Positions 17,831 through 26,880 of a DNA stretch of 64,000 nt are shown here, in pieces. Numbering within the stretch: the stretch's first letter is position 1; every line of letters starts with the position of its first letter. Position numbers and translations under genes: made by a program. Source of the stretch: Roseibium litorale. GTDB lineage: Bacteria > Pseudomonadota > Alphaproteobacteria > Rhizobiales > Stappiaceae. The notes under the pieces were generated by a model. That model made no database searches, was not told the DNA's origin, and was given only the letters and a program-made list of their open reading frames with translations. The DNA is taken from the NCBI RefSeq assembly GCF_014842915.1, contig NZ_JACYXI010000009.1:1-64000 (forward strand). The letters are read 5' to 3'.

Positions 17831-18448
17831 TCAATCCAATGCCTGTAGAAGCGGCGTCCACTGGCTGCGAATCTCGCGTACGGACGCGTCGCGCCGGTCA
17901 AAGATGCTGGCGCCCTGTTCGGCCTCGCGCGCATAGACGATCCGGTCTGCAATCCGGCACAGAACCGGGTAGCCAGCCTCTGATAGCTTCGCTTCGAGGC
18001 TGTTCAGCGTACCCGCAGACCGGTTGACCCGGTTGGCAACCACCAGAATGCCCGCCTTGCCCTTACGGATCCGCTTCAGCTCTTCAAGCTTGGTCAGAAA
18101 CTTCAGGCTGGCATCCAGGTCGAACACGGACGGCAGCACCGGCACCACCACATGATCCGCCTCCCCCACCAGATCCTTCATCCGCTCGCCGCGCAACCCG
18201 CCGGGCGCATCGACGACCAGATAATCCAGATCCTCTTCGGTCGGCGTGGTTTCCTTGCTCCAGTCCAGCCGGACAATCGCAGGCAGACTGGCATCGCGCC
18301 GTTTCAGCCAGGACAGGGACGATTTCTGACGGTCCGCATCCGCAAGCCCGGTGTCTTCGCCCCGGCCGGCAAAATAGGCCGCCAGGGACGTGGCAATGGT
18401 CGTCTTGCCTGCACCGCCCTTGGAATTCACCACCAGAATCGTTTTCAT
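17831..18448 (-). CDS. ParA/MinD-family ATPase (orphan)
   Basis: A 205-residue deviant-Walker-A ATPase. The opening MKTILVVNSKGGAGKTTIAT contains the KGGxGKT motif with the signature lysine. The second switch region is DYLVVDAPGGLRG near residue 77, and a conserved LVVANRVNR segment follows near residue 135. Such proteins form nucleotide-dependent dimers that position plasmids, chromosomes or protein assemblies. No ParB, MinE or other partner gene is adjacent, so the cargo is unknown. The start at 18448 has AGAGG about 7 bases upstream; a GTG two codons earlier is possible. It is divergent from rnd across about 225 bp. Confidence 0.82.
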   Translation of the reverse strand: MKTILVVNSKGGAGKTTIATSLAAYFAGRGEDTGLADADRQKSSLSWLKRRDASLPAIVRLDWSKETTPTEEDLDYLVVDAPGGLRGERMKDLVGEADHVVVPVLPSVFDLDASLKFLTKLEELKRIRKGKAGILVVANRVNRSAGTLNSLEAKLSEAGYPVLCRIADRIVYAREAEQGASIFDRRDASVREIRSQWTPLLQALD

Positions 18449-18674
18449 CCTCACCTCTTCCTTGCAGATCCGGCCAGCCCCAGCAGGGCCGCCGTCTTGA
18501 GATCGAGCCCGCCATCGGGCGTTTGACCTGCGATCTGTGACCGATTCCTGTGACCGTCAGACCACAATAGATCAGGAAAGGGCCAATCAGGGAGTAATCC
18601 GGCTTAATTCCTGTGGCCGAAAACGAGTATTTCGTGACGACAAAAAGGCCAGACTGCGGTATAGGATGTCCACC

Positions 18675-19850
18675 ATGCATCTAATTACAAATACTCAAGA
18701 TCTTGCCGAGGCCTGTGAACGCCTCTCCGCCCACGACTATGTTACGGTCGACACCGAGTTTCTTCGGGAAACGACTTTCTGGCCGAAGCTCTGTGTTATC
18801 CAGATGGCAGGTCCGGACGATGCCGTGATCGTTGACGCTCTTGCCGACGGGCTGGACCTTTCTCCGTTCTTCGCGCTGATGCGCGACGAAAAGGTGACCA
18901 AGGTGTTCCACGCCGCCCGGCAGGACATCGAGATCGTCTTCCATCTCGGCGGCCTGATCCCCTCGCCCCTGTTCGACACCCAGGTGGCGGCAATGGTCTG
19001 CGGCTTTGGCGATTCCATCTCCTACGACCAGCTCGTCTACAAGGTCACCGGCGCCCATATCGACAAGTCCTCGCGCTTCACCGACTGGGCCCGCCGTCCG
19101 CTGACCCAGAAGCAGCTCGACTATGCGCTGGCGGATGTGACCCATCTGCGCGACGTCTACCGCTTCCTGAAGGCCAATCTGGCCGAACAGAACCGCAGCC
19201 ATTGGGTGCAGGACGAAATGCGTGTCCTGACGTCGGAAGGCACCTATCACACCGAGCCGCACAACGCCTGGCAGCGCCTGAAGATGCGCGTGCGCAAGCC
19301 GGTGGAGCTGGCCGTGCTGATGGAAGTGGCCGCCTGGCGCGAAGCAGAGGCCCAGGGCCGCGATGTGCCGCGCAGCCGGGTTCTCAAAGACGACGCCATC
19401 TACGAGATCGCCGCCCAGCAGCCGCAGAATGTCGAATCGCTCGGACGCCTCAGAACCATTCCGCGCGGCTTCGAGCGGTCCAAGCCGGCCGAGGAAATTC
19501 TCAAGGCCGTGCGCAAGGCGATGAGCATCCCGAAGGAAAAGCTGCCGAAGCTGCCCAAGGGCCGTCAGGCACCGGATGGGTCAGCGGCTGCCGTCGACCT
19601 TTTGAAGGTTCTTCTGAAGCTCGTCAGCGAAGCCCATGGCGTCGCCTCCAAGGTGATCGCCACCGTCGAGGACCTGGAAAAGATCGCCGCCGACGACCGG
19701 GCGGATGTGCCCGCCCTCGAAGGCTGGCGCCGGGAGCTCTTCGGCGAAACGGCCCTGCGGCTGAAGCGCGGCGAAGTCGCCCTCGCCTTCCGCGACCGCC
19801 AGATCGTCGCGATTGACCAGGACAGCCAGAACGCTCAGGCTGCGGAATAA
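18675..19850 (+). CDS. rnd: Ribonuclease D
   Basis: A 391-residue 3'-5' exoribonuclease of the DEDD family that trims tRNA and other stable RNA 3' ends. ExoI is VTVDTEFLRETTFWP near residue 20, ExoII is FHAARQDIEIVFHLGG near residue 80, and ExoIII is DYALADVTHLRDVYRFL near residue 155 (DEDDy type). HRDC domains follow at about 205-285 and near the C terminus. The start at 18675 is chosen because AGGA lies 8 bases upstream; ATG at 18666 is an alternative adding MST. A clear terminator begins 30 bp after the stop. Confidence 0.93.
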   Translation: MHLITNTQDLAEACERLSAHDYVTVDTEFLRETTFWPKLCVIQMAGPDDAVIVDALADGLDLSPFFALMRDEKVTKVFHAARQDIEIVFHLGGLIPSPLFDTQVAAMVCGFGDSISYDQLVYKVTGAHIDKSSRFTDWARRPLTQKQLDYALADVTHLRDVYRFLKANLAEQNRSHWVQDEMRVLTSEGTYHTEPHNAWQRLKMRVRKPVELAVLMEVAAWREAEAQGRDVPRSRVLKDDAIYEIAAQQPQNVESLGRLRTIPRGFERSKPAEEILKAVRKAMSIPKEKLPKLPKGRQAPDGSAAAVDLLKVLLKLVSEAHGVASKVIATVEDLEKIAADDRADVPALEGWRRELFGETALRLKRGEVALAFRDRQIVAIDQDSQNAQAAE

Positions 19851-19880
19851 CGCTGGCTGCCCAGGTTAGACGCAATCAAT

Positions 19881-19906
19881 AAAGCGCCTCAACGGGCGCT
19901 TTTTTG
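19881..19906 (+). terminator. rnd: Rho-independent terminator of rnd
   Basis: AGCGCC (19883-19888) and GGCGCT (19895-19900) with a 6-nt loop, followed by TTTTTT. It lies 32 bp after the rnd stop. Confidence 0.85.
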
Positions 19907-20140
19907 ATTCCTGACGCCTTTTTTTGTGGGTTTCAGGCAAGAAACACGCAGAGGTTCTAATGTTGGGAAACAGAAGCCTGCTTCAATCGGAACGGGGCCG
20001 ACGGCTTGTCAACAAGTAACCCAGCTAAGCGTATATTCGAGCTGACAAGAGGCAAAGGGCAACAAACGATGTCAATAGCCTTTGTTCGAAAAGCGTAGCC
20101 AATACCCTCTAAAACGTAGATCAAAAACTCTCCACTTTAG

Positions 20141-20899
20141 CTAAGCATCGCCAAGCATATCATCGTCAATCTGACGCAAGCGACGACGAACAAATTGTTT
20201 TTCTTCGAGGATTATTAACGAAAAATCACCCATCGCATTGGCGAGGTCATCCACTTTTTGAGGAAGTTGCTCCAGCGCGACAGCCTCGGCATACCTCATT
20301 CTCTCTTCATCCTCCGAAGAAACTTCGGGATCTCCCGTGAGTGCGGCAGGCGCTGATATGTCACAAAAACAAGCGCCCAACTGCTCAAGCGAGTGGATAA
20401 CGTTTTGCCTAGCCTCCTCAATACTGTGCGTATCGCGCATACTTGCCTGAAAAGACTTCAGCTTTAATGTAATATCCTGGCATTCATGCATCTTATTGAA
20501 TGCCCAATGAACATCCACAGTTGAAGGGTCATAATTTTCATCTTCTGGATATAGATAGATAGTTCTCAGTATTCCCTGAAGCAGAGACTGAACCTTATCG
20601 TCCTGGTATTTGGCGCGAGCTTCAATACCTTTCAACCTCTGGAGAATTGCATCACGAGCGGTAATGTCCTGCTGTAACTTCATTTTTTGAAGTTGCAGCC
20701 ACGCAGGTCGTGCCGCGACAAAAGCTGCGAGAACCGCCAAGCCTGCACCGAATAATGTCTGATATTCACTAAAGGTCCGAACCAAAACGCAGCTTACGGT
20801 CGCGCAAGGTATGTTCGGATTGAGCGGGACAAACATGGCATTGGCACTGGCCAGCAGAATGAACCCCAAAAGAAAAACCAAGCCAGCCAACGGCACCAT
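20141..20899 (-). CDS. Hypothetical membrane protein with helical cytosolic region (252 aa)
   Basis: I do not recognise this family. The N terminus has a hydrophobic segment (about residues 3-23). A short loop with two cysteines follows (CATVSC), then a second segment (about 45-66; YQTLFGAGLAVLAAFVAARP). After it comes a long polar helical region with likely coiled coil (70-115; LQLQKMKLQQDITARDAILQ), then a mixed region to the end with many Glu and Arg (residues 150-252). The start at 20899 has AAGGGGG six bases upstream. The DNA is visibly more AT-rich than flanking core genes and the gene stands alone, suggesting acquisition. Two-TM plus coiled-coil architecture is common among small accessory membrane proteins of alphaproteobacteria, but no role can be given. 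Confidence 0.7.
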   Translation of the reverse strand: MVPLAGLVFLLGFILLASANAMFVPLNPNIPCATVSCVLVRTFSEYQTLFGAGLAVLAAFVAARPAWLQLQKMKLQQDITARDAILQRLKGIEARAKYQDDKVQSLLQGILRTIYLYPEDENYDPSTVDVHWAFNKMHECQDITLKLKSFQASMRDTHSIEEARQNVIHSLEQLGACFCDISAPAALTGDPEVSSEDEERMRYAEAVALEQLPQKVDDLANAMGDFSLIILEEKQFVRRRLRQIDDDMLGDA

Positions 20900-21128
20900 T
20901 CAAGCCCCCTTAGAAAGTACTGTTTCACGAGCCAGCCATAGCATTGGCATCACCTGCTTTCCCGTTCATTCTTTTTTGCAAGCGCTAACATAAAAAAATC
21001 CGCTTACTGGGGGCATCTGGCATGACAAACGGCTAATTAGGGCATTAGAAGACCTCAAGATATGTGGGCAAGGTCAGGCTATAAATGAAGGTGATGATAA
21101 GTGGCTTTTGGCACATTGTGTGGGCTTC

Positions 21129-21162
21129 AACCCCCTGATTACAAATCAGGTTCTCAACCGCT
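21129..21162 (-). other. tRNA-Thr(UGU)-like fragment (not an intact tRNA)
   Basis: On the minus strand this reads as a D-loop-like piece (GCGGTTGAGAA) followed by an anticodon arm CCTGA-TTTGTAA-TCAGG. The 7-nt loop has anticodon TGT, U33 and A37. A GGGGGTT stretch then replaces the variable loop. The T-arm and acceptor stem that should follow are absent or unrecognisable. It may be a remnant left by an element that recombined in a tRNA gene. Confidence 0.4.
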
Positions 21163-21252
21163 TGAATGGCGCGGTTCAAGGTTCAAACGCACCGGCCGTC
21201 ATTATCCCTGTTCTCAAGGGCGTTGGATCAGGAACCCGGCCTTTCCCCCGCC

Positions 21253-21278
21253 GTCATCCCGCGCTTGACGCGGGATCC
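21253..21278. repeat. REP-like palindrome, left arm
   Basis: GTCATCCCGCG, a short loop, then CGCGGGATCC. Oriented opposite to the copy at 21371. Confidence 0.65.
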
Positions 21279-21370
21279 ATTCCACAGTCGGGCAGCGGCC
21301 AGAGGGCTGTTTTTTCGTCTGGAGATCCCTTTCAGGTGCATCTGTCTTCCCATCCTAGGAGACAGGCATT

Positions 21371-21396
21371 GGATCCCCGGTCGAGCCGGGGATGAC
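21371..21396. repeat. REP-like palindrome, right arm
   Basis: GGATCCCCGG, a short loop, then CCGGGGATGAC. With 21253-21278 it forms an inverted pair bracketing about 90 bp; the same ATCC/GGAT type occurs at 60168-60282. Confidence 0.65.
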
Positions 21397-21402
21397 CGCG
21401 TG

Positions 21403-21449
21403 GAGAGGCCGGCTCGTCCATCTGGCTTTGCTTGCTTGCGGGAAAGCCT
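21403..21449. repeat. Short dispersed repeat, copy B
   Basis: Matches 121-166 with about five differences in the first 30 bases plus one indel. This copy has a perfect GGCTTT/AAAGCC hairpin at its 3' half. It directly follows the REP pair. Confidence 0.4.
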
Positions 21450-21661
21450 AAGTGAACCAAGGGAGACATCGCCAAGCATAGCGCGATACGTACCCCCTGC
21501 TTCACACCTTTAAACCGGCAGAAAGCCGCCGCCCGTATACCGTAAGCGTATGCGGCCCAAGCTACTAGGCTCATGCAAATGACTTCTGCGGTGGAAACAA
21601 CTCTGAGAGTTCATTACTGGTGATTTTTCCCTACAGTCACAGCCTCGTGTGACGAAGCGCA

Positions 21662-22243
21662 TCACCTCAATGAACGCTCTCCTATTCCTTCGACAACAAT
21701 GCGGATGATGTGCCTGATTTCGTCTTCATTCAGCTGCCCTCTGGCGAGGAATGAGAGCATCGCCTGCCCGTAGATCCCCAGAAGAACGAGCGCCATAAAA
21801 TTAGGGTCATCATCCTTGCGAATGACACCCTGCTGTTGGCCAAGGATCAGAATATCACTGACAAGACGCTGGAATGATGGCCGGTTTGGAGGCGGTTCGA
21901 GGGATGGCCGTTCAAGCGGGGCAAGCTCCAGCTTCGCAAGCGAGGGGTTTGCCATGCACCAGCGTGCGCTGTCGAGAAAGACGTCTTCGAGCAAAAGAGA
22001 GATATCCTCGCCAGCCGCTATGCGATCGCGATAGGGCGCGTCGTTTGCCTCCGTGCGGGCGATGAGCTGCAGGGCGATTTCGTCCTTTGAGGCGAACAAG
22101 TTGTAAACCGTTTTGCGGGTCAGTCCCGCACGCATCGCAATCTCCTCAACCGAGGTCGCAGCAATTCCCTTCTCCCGGAACGCCGCATCGGCAGCGTTGA
22201 GGATGAGAATTCGGGATCTTTCCGTTCGCTTCAGGATTGCCAT
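21662..22243 (-). CDS. TetR-family transcriptional regulator
   Basis: A 193-residue TetR/AcrR repressor. The N-terminal helix-turn-helix occupies about residues 10-56 (RILILNAADAAFREKGIAAT, then VEEIAMRAGLTRKTVYNLFA). The rest is a helical ligand-binding and dimerisation domain with no recognisable ligand motif. Its start codon lies 12 bp from a perfect 16-bp palindrome in the 53-bp gap shared with the divergent DUF4336 gene, which points to autoregulation and control of that neighbour. The ATG at 22243 is the only reasonable start. Confidence 0.88.
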   Translation of the reverse strand: MAILKRTERSRILILNAADAAFREKGIAATSVEEIAMRAGLTRKTVYNLFASKDEIALQLIARTEANDAPYRDRIAAGEDISLLLEDVFLDSARWCMANPSLAKLELAPLERPSLEPPPNRPSFQRLVSDILILGQQQGVIRKDDDPNFMALVLLGIYGQAMLSFLARGQLNEDEIRHIIRIVVEGIGERSLR

Positions 22244-22254
22244 ATCTACACAAT

Positions 22255-22270
22255 TGTATAAATTTATACA
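22255..22270. promoter_or_regulatory. Candidate TetR operator
   Basis: TGTATAAATTTATACA is a perfect 16-bp palindrome in the gap between the divergent TetR and DUF4336 genes. Its AT-rich flanks also contain CAATTG and ATATGTAAAT and probably form the overlapping promoters. Confidence 0.7.
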
Positions 22271-22296
22271 TATGTAAATATTTATGGGTGACCGGA

Positions 22297-22989
22297 ATGC
22301 TAAAAGAGTTCGGCCCGAATATATGGATTACGGACGGGCCAACGATCGCGGCAGCTGCCGGATTTCACTACCCAACCCGCATGGCCGTTGTCAGGTTGAC
22401 CAACAACGATCTGGTTATCTGGTCGCCAACCGCGCTTACGGGCGGTCTACGCACCGAAGTCGAGATGCTGGGCAAAGTGCACTATCTGGTTCCTCCCAAT
22501 TCCCTCCATCACACATTCCTTGGCGATTGGGTGCACGCATATCCTGACGCCAAGGTCTACGCTCCGCCTGGATTGCCAGAAATACGCAAGGATATCAGGT
22601 TTGACGGCCAATTCGGCGATAGTCCGATCGCAGCTTGGGCAGGAGAGATTGACCACGCGGTCATGTGGGGCAATCGGATCACAACCGAAGTCGCCTTCTT
22701 TCACCGCCAGAGCAGGACCGCGATTTTCACTGATTTGATACAACAATTCCCGCGCGGGTGGTTCAAAGGCTGGCGGGCGGTTGTGGCCTGGCTGGACCTG
22801 ATGACAGCAGCAGAACCTACGGTGCCACGAAAATTCCGGGTCGCCTTCACCGACCGCCACGCTGCGCGAAAATCTCTCAGGCATATTTTCGCGTGGCCTG
22901 CGGAAAAGGTGATCATAGCACACGGCCCGCCTATCACTTATGACGGACAAGCGTTTCTACGCCGGGCGTTTCGCTGGTTGACCAACTAA
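22297..22989 (+). CDS. DUF4336 domain-containing protein
   Basis: A 230-residue protein resembling the DUF4336 family, a metallo-beta-lactamase-like fold of unknown function. It opens MLKEFGPNIWITDGP, followed by GFHYPTRMAVVRLTNNDLVI. LHHTFLGDWVHAYPDAKVYA near residue 70 occupies the place of the metal-binding segment in hydrolase relatives but lacks a full HxHxDH motif. FFHRQSRTAIFTDLIQQFP and EKVIIAHGPPI are typical later segments. The start at 22297 has a GGTGA about 6 bases upstream; an upstream ATG at 22237 would put a hydrophobic leader across the operator and is unlikely. The partner TetR gene probably controls it. The real activity is unknown. Confidence 0.75.
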   Translation: MLKEFGPNIWITDGPTIAAAAGFHYPTRMAVVRLTNNDLVIWSPTALTGGLRTEVEMLGKVHYLVPPNSLHHTFLGDWVHAYPDAKVYAPPGLPEIRKDIRFDGQFGDSPIAAWAGEIDHAVMWGNRITTEVAFFHRQSRTAIFTDLIQQFPRGWFKGWRAVVAWLDLMTAAEPTVPRKFRVAFTDRHAARKSLRHIFAWPAEKVIIAHGPPITYDGQAFLRRAFRWLTN

Positions 22990-23019
22990 GGTTACAATTC
23001 GCCCTTGATTGCCGCCCCC

Positions 23020-24546
23020 TCACGCCGGCAGAATGGCGATCATGCCTTTGGTGCCGAGGAGTTTCGCCAGTTGGGCGAAACGTTTGCGGATCCGTTCGCC
23101 GTCGAGCGGCGCAAGGCTGGCAGGAAGGCGCAGGAGAACCACCTCGTCATCTGCCAGCACCGATGTCTGCGGCAGGACACCGGCAATCGAGGCGCTGAGG
23201 ACCGAGGCGACCCTGAGGGCTGCGCCCAGAATCCGCGCGCGCTCACGCAGCCGGTCCGTCGAAAGCGCCCGGATCGCAGGGGACAGTGCCCCTTCGCCCA
23301 GGCCCTGGTGGCGGTAGAAAACGGCAGCTGCCAGATAGGCGCGGCCCGGGTGATCGACGCCGACAAATGTGGCGTTGGCGATGATGTTCAGGCTCTGCTC
23401 GCCCCGGTAATCGGGATGGGCGCGCCAGCCGAGATCCGACAGAAGACAGGCCGCATGGCGCAGGCGCCGCTCTCCGTCCGTCTCGTCAATCTTCAGCTCG
23501 CGGAAGATGCTGTCGGTCCAGGCAATCAGCTCCTCGGCATGCTCCGGTGAGCGGGCGCGCAGAATTGCCAGTTCACGGGCAGCTTCCACCACCGGGTCCT
23601 GGTTCTGGATTTCCGGCGGCAGGTTCTCGTGCAGCAAACCTTCGCGCACACCGGCAGCCGACAGCACCACCTTGTCCGCGTTCATACCGCGCAGAACCGC
23701 ATCCATGACCACCGCCCCGAAGGGCAGCAAGGGGCGGCGCTGCTTGGAAATGGCATTGGCAAATTCCAGGCTGTCCACGCCGCGCTCCATAAGGAGGCGG
23801 CAAAAATCCAGCGCTTCGGAGGCTGGCATCTCGTAATTGTGCATCACATGCATCGGATAGCCATGCATGGTCATGTGCATGCGGGCCAGCGAGCGCCAGG
23901 TTCCGCCGACGGCGTAGAAATTCCGTTGTCCGGGTTCCAGCTCCGGCCAGGCGTAATTGGCCAGGCTGTCTTCGGCGATCTTCCGCGCCTTCAGAACCTT
24001 GCCGTCGGACTCTTCCTGAAGCCTCAGGCCACCGAGGGGAAAGGTCTGGCCGCCATGGGGCGTCTGGCTGTCCACCTTGACCAGTTCGAGGCTGCCGCCG
24101 CCCATGTCGCCGACAATGCCGCTCGGCTTCCAAACGCCGGCAATCACCCCGAGCGCCGAATAATAGGCTTCCTCACCGCCGTCCAGAATGCGCACCGGCA
24201 CATCCAGGATCGCCTCGACCTCACGTACAAACTGGGGGCCGTTGGAGGCGTCGCGTGCCGCCGCCGTTGCAATCACATAAAGGCTCTCGATGCCGATGTG
24301 ATCGCAGAGGGAGCGGAACCGTCTCAGAGCCGTCAGCGCCATGGCGACCGAAGCTTCCGCCAGCTTGCCGGTTGCGGCAACACCCCGGCCCAGCCCGGCG
24401 AGAACCTTCTCGTTGAACAGGGTTGTCGGCGTGCGCGAGCGGCGCTCATAGACCACAAGACGGACGGAGTTGGAACCGATGTCGATGACGGCGATGGGAC
24501 CAGAGCCATTCAGACGGCCGCGGGCGGGGGGAAGCTTTCCTCCCAT
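23020..24546 (-). CDS. ppx: Exopolyphosphatase (Ppx/GppA family)
   Basis: A 508-residue ASKHA-fold phosphatase that removes terminal phosphate from polyphosphate (and, in GppA relatives, from pppGpp). The first nucleotide-binding motif is AVIDIGSNSVRLVVYE near residue 18. A second phosphate-binding loop, SGIVGDMGGGSLELVKV, is near residue 143. The C-terminal half is an HD-like helical domain (about 325-508; HAACLLSDLGWRAHPDYRGE). The start overlaps the ppk stop by one base, so polyphosphate synthesis and degradation enzymes are translationally coupled. Confidence 0.93.
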   Translation of the reverse strand: MGGKLPPARGRLNGSGPIAVIDIGSNSVRLVVYERRSRTPTTLFNEKVLAGLGRGVAATGKLAEASVAMALTALRRFRSLCDHIGIESLYVIATAAARDASNGPQFVREVEAILDVPVRILDGGEEAYYSALGVIAGVWKPSGIVGDMGGGSLELVKVDSQTPHGGQTFPLGGLRLQEESDGKVLKARKIAEDSLANYAWPELEPGQRNFYAVGGTWRSLARMHMTMHGYPMHVMHNYEMPASEALDFCRLLMERGVDSLEFANAISKQRRPLLPFGAVVMDAVLRGMNADKVVLSAAGVREGLLHENLPPEIQNQDPVVEAARELAILRARSPEHAEELIAWTDSIFRELKIDETDGERRLRHAACLLSDLGWRAHPDYRGEQSLNIIANATFVGVDHPGRAYLAAAVFYRHQGLGEGALSPAIRALSTDRLRERARILGAALRVASVLSASIAGVLPQTSVLADDEVVLLRLPASLAPLDGERIRKRFAQLAKLLGTKGMIAILPA

Positions 24547-26765
24547 CAGGCCGATCCCGGCCGCTGAACGAAGGGCCGCGGGCGGCTGCTCTTGAGGGAT
24601 TTGCCGCGTCCGGAGAGTGAGGGATTTGTCATGAAGTACTGATGGGCATTGAAGGGTTCTTCATTGGCAGCCGGCGAAACACGCTGATGGCTGCCGTCGG
24701 ACAGGATCCTCCAGCTCTGCTGGTTGTCCTTCAGGTTCGCGACCATGATCTGATCCAGCACCTGCTCATGCACGGTCGGCGTCAGAAGCGGCACCAGCAC
24801 TTCCACACGCCGGTCGATGTTGCGCGGCATCATGTCGGCGGAGCCGATATAGACATGGGCTTCGGGAGACGGAAGACCGTGGCCATTGCCGAAACAGAAA
24901 ATGCGGCTGTGCTCCAGGAACCGGCCGACGATGGACTTGACCCGGATGTTCTCCGACAGACCCGGAATACCCGGACGCAGGCAGCAGATGCCGCGGATGA
25001 TCAGATCCACCTGCACGCCGGCCTGGCTGGCCCGGTAAAGGCTGTCGATGATCTGCTGGTCAACCAGCGAGTTCATCTTCATCCAGATCTGCGCCGGGCG
25101 CCCGGCCTTGGCATGGGCGATCTCGGCTTCCGTCAGCTCCAGCATGCGCGATCGCAGGTTCACGGGCGACACGGCCAGCTGCTTCAACTCGCCCGGACGG
25201 GCATAGCCTGTGATGTAGTTGAAGATGCGCGCGGCTTCCTGGGCAATGCCCGGATCATCCGTGAAGAAGGACAGATCCTCATAGATGCGCGCCGTGATCG
25301 GGTGATAGTTGCCCGTTCCGATGTGGCAATAGGTCTTCAGCTCACCATGCTCGCGGCGGACCACCATAGAGAGCTTGGAATGGGTCTTCAGCTCGATGAA
25401 GCCGAAGACGACCTGCACCCCTGCCCGCTCCAGATCCCGCGCCCACATGATGTTAGCAGCCTCGTCGAACCGGGCCTTCAGTTCCACAAGGGCGGTCACG
25501 GACTTGCCGGCTTCGGCGGCCTCGGCCAGGGCCTTAACGATGGGCGAATTGTTGGACGTACGGTAAAGCGTCTGCTTGATCGCCACCACATCTGGATCCT
25601 GAGCGGCCTGGCGCAGGTACTGCACCACCACGTCAAAGGATTCATAGGGGTGATGAACGACAATGTCCTTCTGCCGGATGGCCGCGAAGCAATCCCCGCC
25701 ATGCTCGCGGATACGCTCCGGGAAGCGAGCGGTATAAGGCTCGAACTTCAGATCGCTGCGCTCCAGATCCACCAGCTGCGACAGGTTGTTGAGCGCCAGA
25801 AGGCCATCGGCCAGGAAGATTTCCTTGTCCCGCACCGCCAGCGCCTGAGCCACGAACTCCAGCAGGGACGGCGGTGTCGTGTCCTGAATCTCGAGACGGA
25901 TCACGGAGCCCCGCCGCCGCCGCTTCAGCGCGCTTTCGAACAGGCGGACCAGGTCTTCGGCTTCTTCCTCAATTTCCAGATCGCTGTCGCGGATAACGCG
26001 GAACGCGCCCTTGCCTCTAATTTCATAGCCTGGGAACAGGCGCCCGATGAACAGGCTCACCACCCGTTCGATGGCGATAAAGCGGGTCGCGCCTTCCGCG
26101 CTGTCCGGCAGCCGGACAAACCGTTCCACCTGACCGGGAATTCTCAAAAGCGCGATCATACCCCGCCCGCCAGCGACAGGCGCCAGATCGAAAACGATCG
26201 AGAAGCCGAGGTTGGGAATGAAGGGGAACGGATGGGCCGGATCAATGGCCAGGGGCGTCAGAACCGGGAAGATATAGGAAAGGAAATGGTCTTCGAGCCA
26301 GTTCAGGTCTTCCGGCGTCAAGGCCTTGGCGTCGAGGATATTGATGCCCTTGTCGGAAATTTCGCCGCGCAGTTCGCGCCAGATCGACTGCTGGGAGGCT
26401 TGCAGGCGGCGGACCGCTTCCGAAACCTTTTCCAGCTGCTCGGTCGGCGTCAGGCCGTCGTCGGAAAGGTTCGTCACTTCCGCACGCTGCTGGCCGCGAA
26501 GGCCCGCCACGCGCACCATGAAGAATTCATCGAGGTTGTTGGCCGAGATGGACAGGAACCGCAACCGCTCCAGGATCGGATGGTTGTAGTTCATCGCCTC
26601 TTCAAGAACCCGGTGATTGAACTGAAGCCATGAGACTTCCCGGTTGATGAACCGGGCCGGAGACTCCATCAACCCTTCGGCGCTTGGGATCACTTCCGGC
26701 GCAAGAGCTGCGGAGGTTCCGTTGGAAGTCTCCACAGGCTGGGACAGATCGACGTTCTCGTTCAC
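24546..26765 (-). CDS. ppk: Polyphosphate kinase
   Basis: A 739-residue PPK1 that makes polyphosphate reversibly from ATP at the membrane. Domains in order: N (about 35-145), head (150-360), C1 and C2 (365-735). The phosphorylated histidine is H462 in [10 protein letters not shown], and the second conserved histidine is H619 in [23 protein letters not shown] (residues 480-489) and the late [20 protein letters not shown] (about residue 645) are family signatures. The length is normal. First gene of the ppk-ppx pair, and about 115 bp after hdaA's far end. Confidence 0.96.
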   Translation of the reverse strand: MNENVDLSQPVETSNGTSAALAPEVIPSAEGLMESPARFINREVSWLQFNHRVLEEAMNYNHPILERLRFLSISANNLDEFFMVRVAGLRGQQRAEVTNLSDDGLTPTEQLEKVSEAVRRLQASQQSIWRELRGEISDKGINILDAKALTPEDLNWLEDHFLSYIFPVLTPLAIDPAHPFPFIPNLGFSIVFDLAPVAGGRGMIALLRIPGQVERFVRLPDSAEGATRFIAIERVVSLFIGRLFPGYEIRGKGAFRVIRDSDLEIEEEAEDLVRLFESALKRRRRGSVIRLEIQDTTPPSLLEFVAQALAVRDKEIFLADGLLALNNLSQLVDLERSDLKFEPYTARFPERIREHGGDCFAAIRQKDIVVHHPYESFDVVVQYLRQAAQDPDVVAIKQTLYRTSNNSPIVKALAEAAEAGKSVTALVELKARFDEAANIMWARDLERAGVQVVFGFIELKTHSKLSMVVRREHGELKTYCHIGTGNYHPITARIYEDLSFFTDDPGIAQEAARIFNYITGYARPGELKQLAVSPVNLRSRMLELTEAEIAHAKAGRPAQIWMKMNSLVDQQIIDSLYRASQAGVQVDLIIRGICCLRPGIPGLSENIRVKSIVGRFLEHSRIFCFGNGHGLPSPEAHVYIGSADMMPRNIDRRVEVLVPLLTPTVHEQVLDQIMVANLKDNQQSWRILSDGSHQRVSPAANEEPFNAHQYFMTNPSLSGRGKSLKSSRPRPFVQRPGSA

Positions 26766-26880
26766 CCCGGTCTCCTCAGTGGCAGGCGGCCTTAAGGCCG
26801 TTTGTCCGTCTGGACCTTCGTTCTAGCGCGCCGGAGCGGCAAGGCCCAGAAGCCAGGCGCCACCGAATGGCACGCGCCGG

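Larger units (their letters stand above)
20900..21661. other. 762-bp gene-poor accessory gap
   Basis: There is no supported gene here. It contains a tRNA-Thr-like fragment (21129-21162), an inverted REP pair (21253-21396), the second copy of the dispersed repeat (21403-21449) and an imperfect hairpin around GTATAC/GTATGC (21528-21556). Composition shifts from AT-rich to GC-rich at the tRNA-like fragment, consistent with a junction of different DNA. Confidence 0.55.

Noticed and set aside
17374-17848. Small reading frames between aspS and the ParA-like gene
   Set aside because: They consist largely of the REP arms read as protein (Arg/Pro-rich).
21129-21162. An intact tRNA-Thr gene
   Set aside because: Only the anticodon arm and part of the D-region fit; no T-arm with TTC and no 7-bp acceptor stem can be formed from the flanks.
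24642-26633. A 663-residue open frame opposite ppk
   Set aside because: It lies wholly antisense to a well-supported ppk, with composition typical of a shadow frame.
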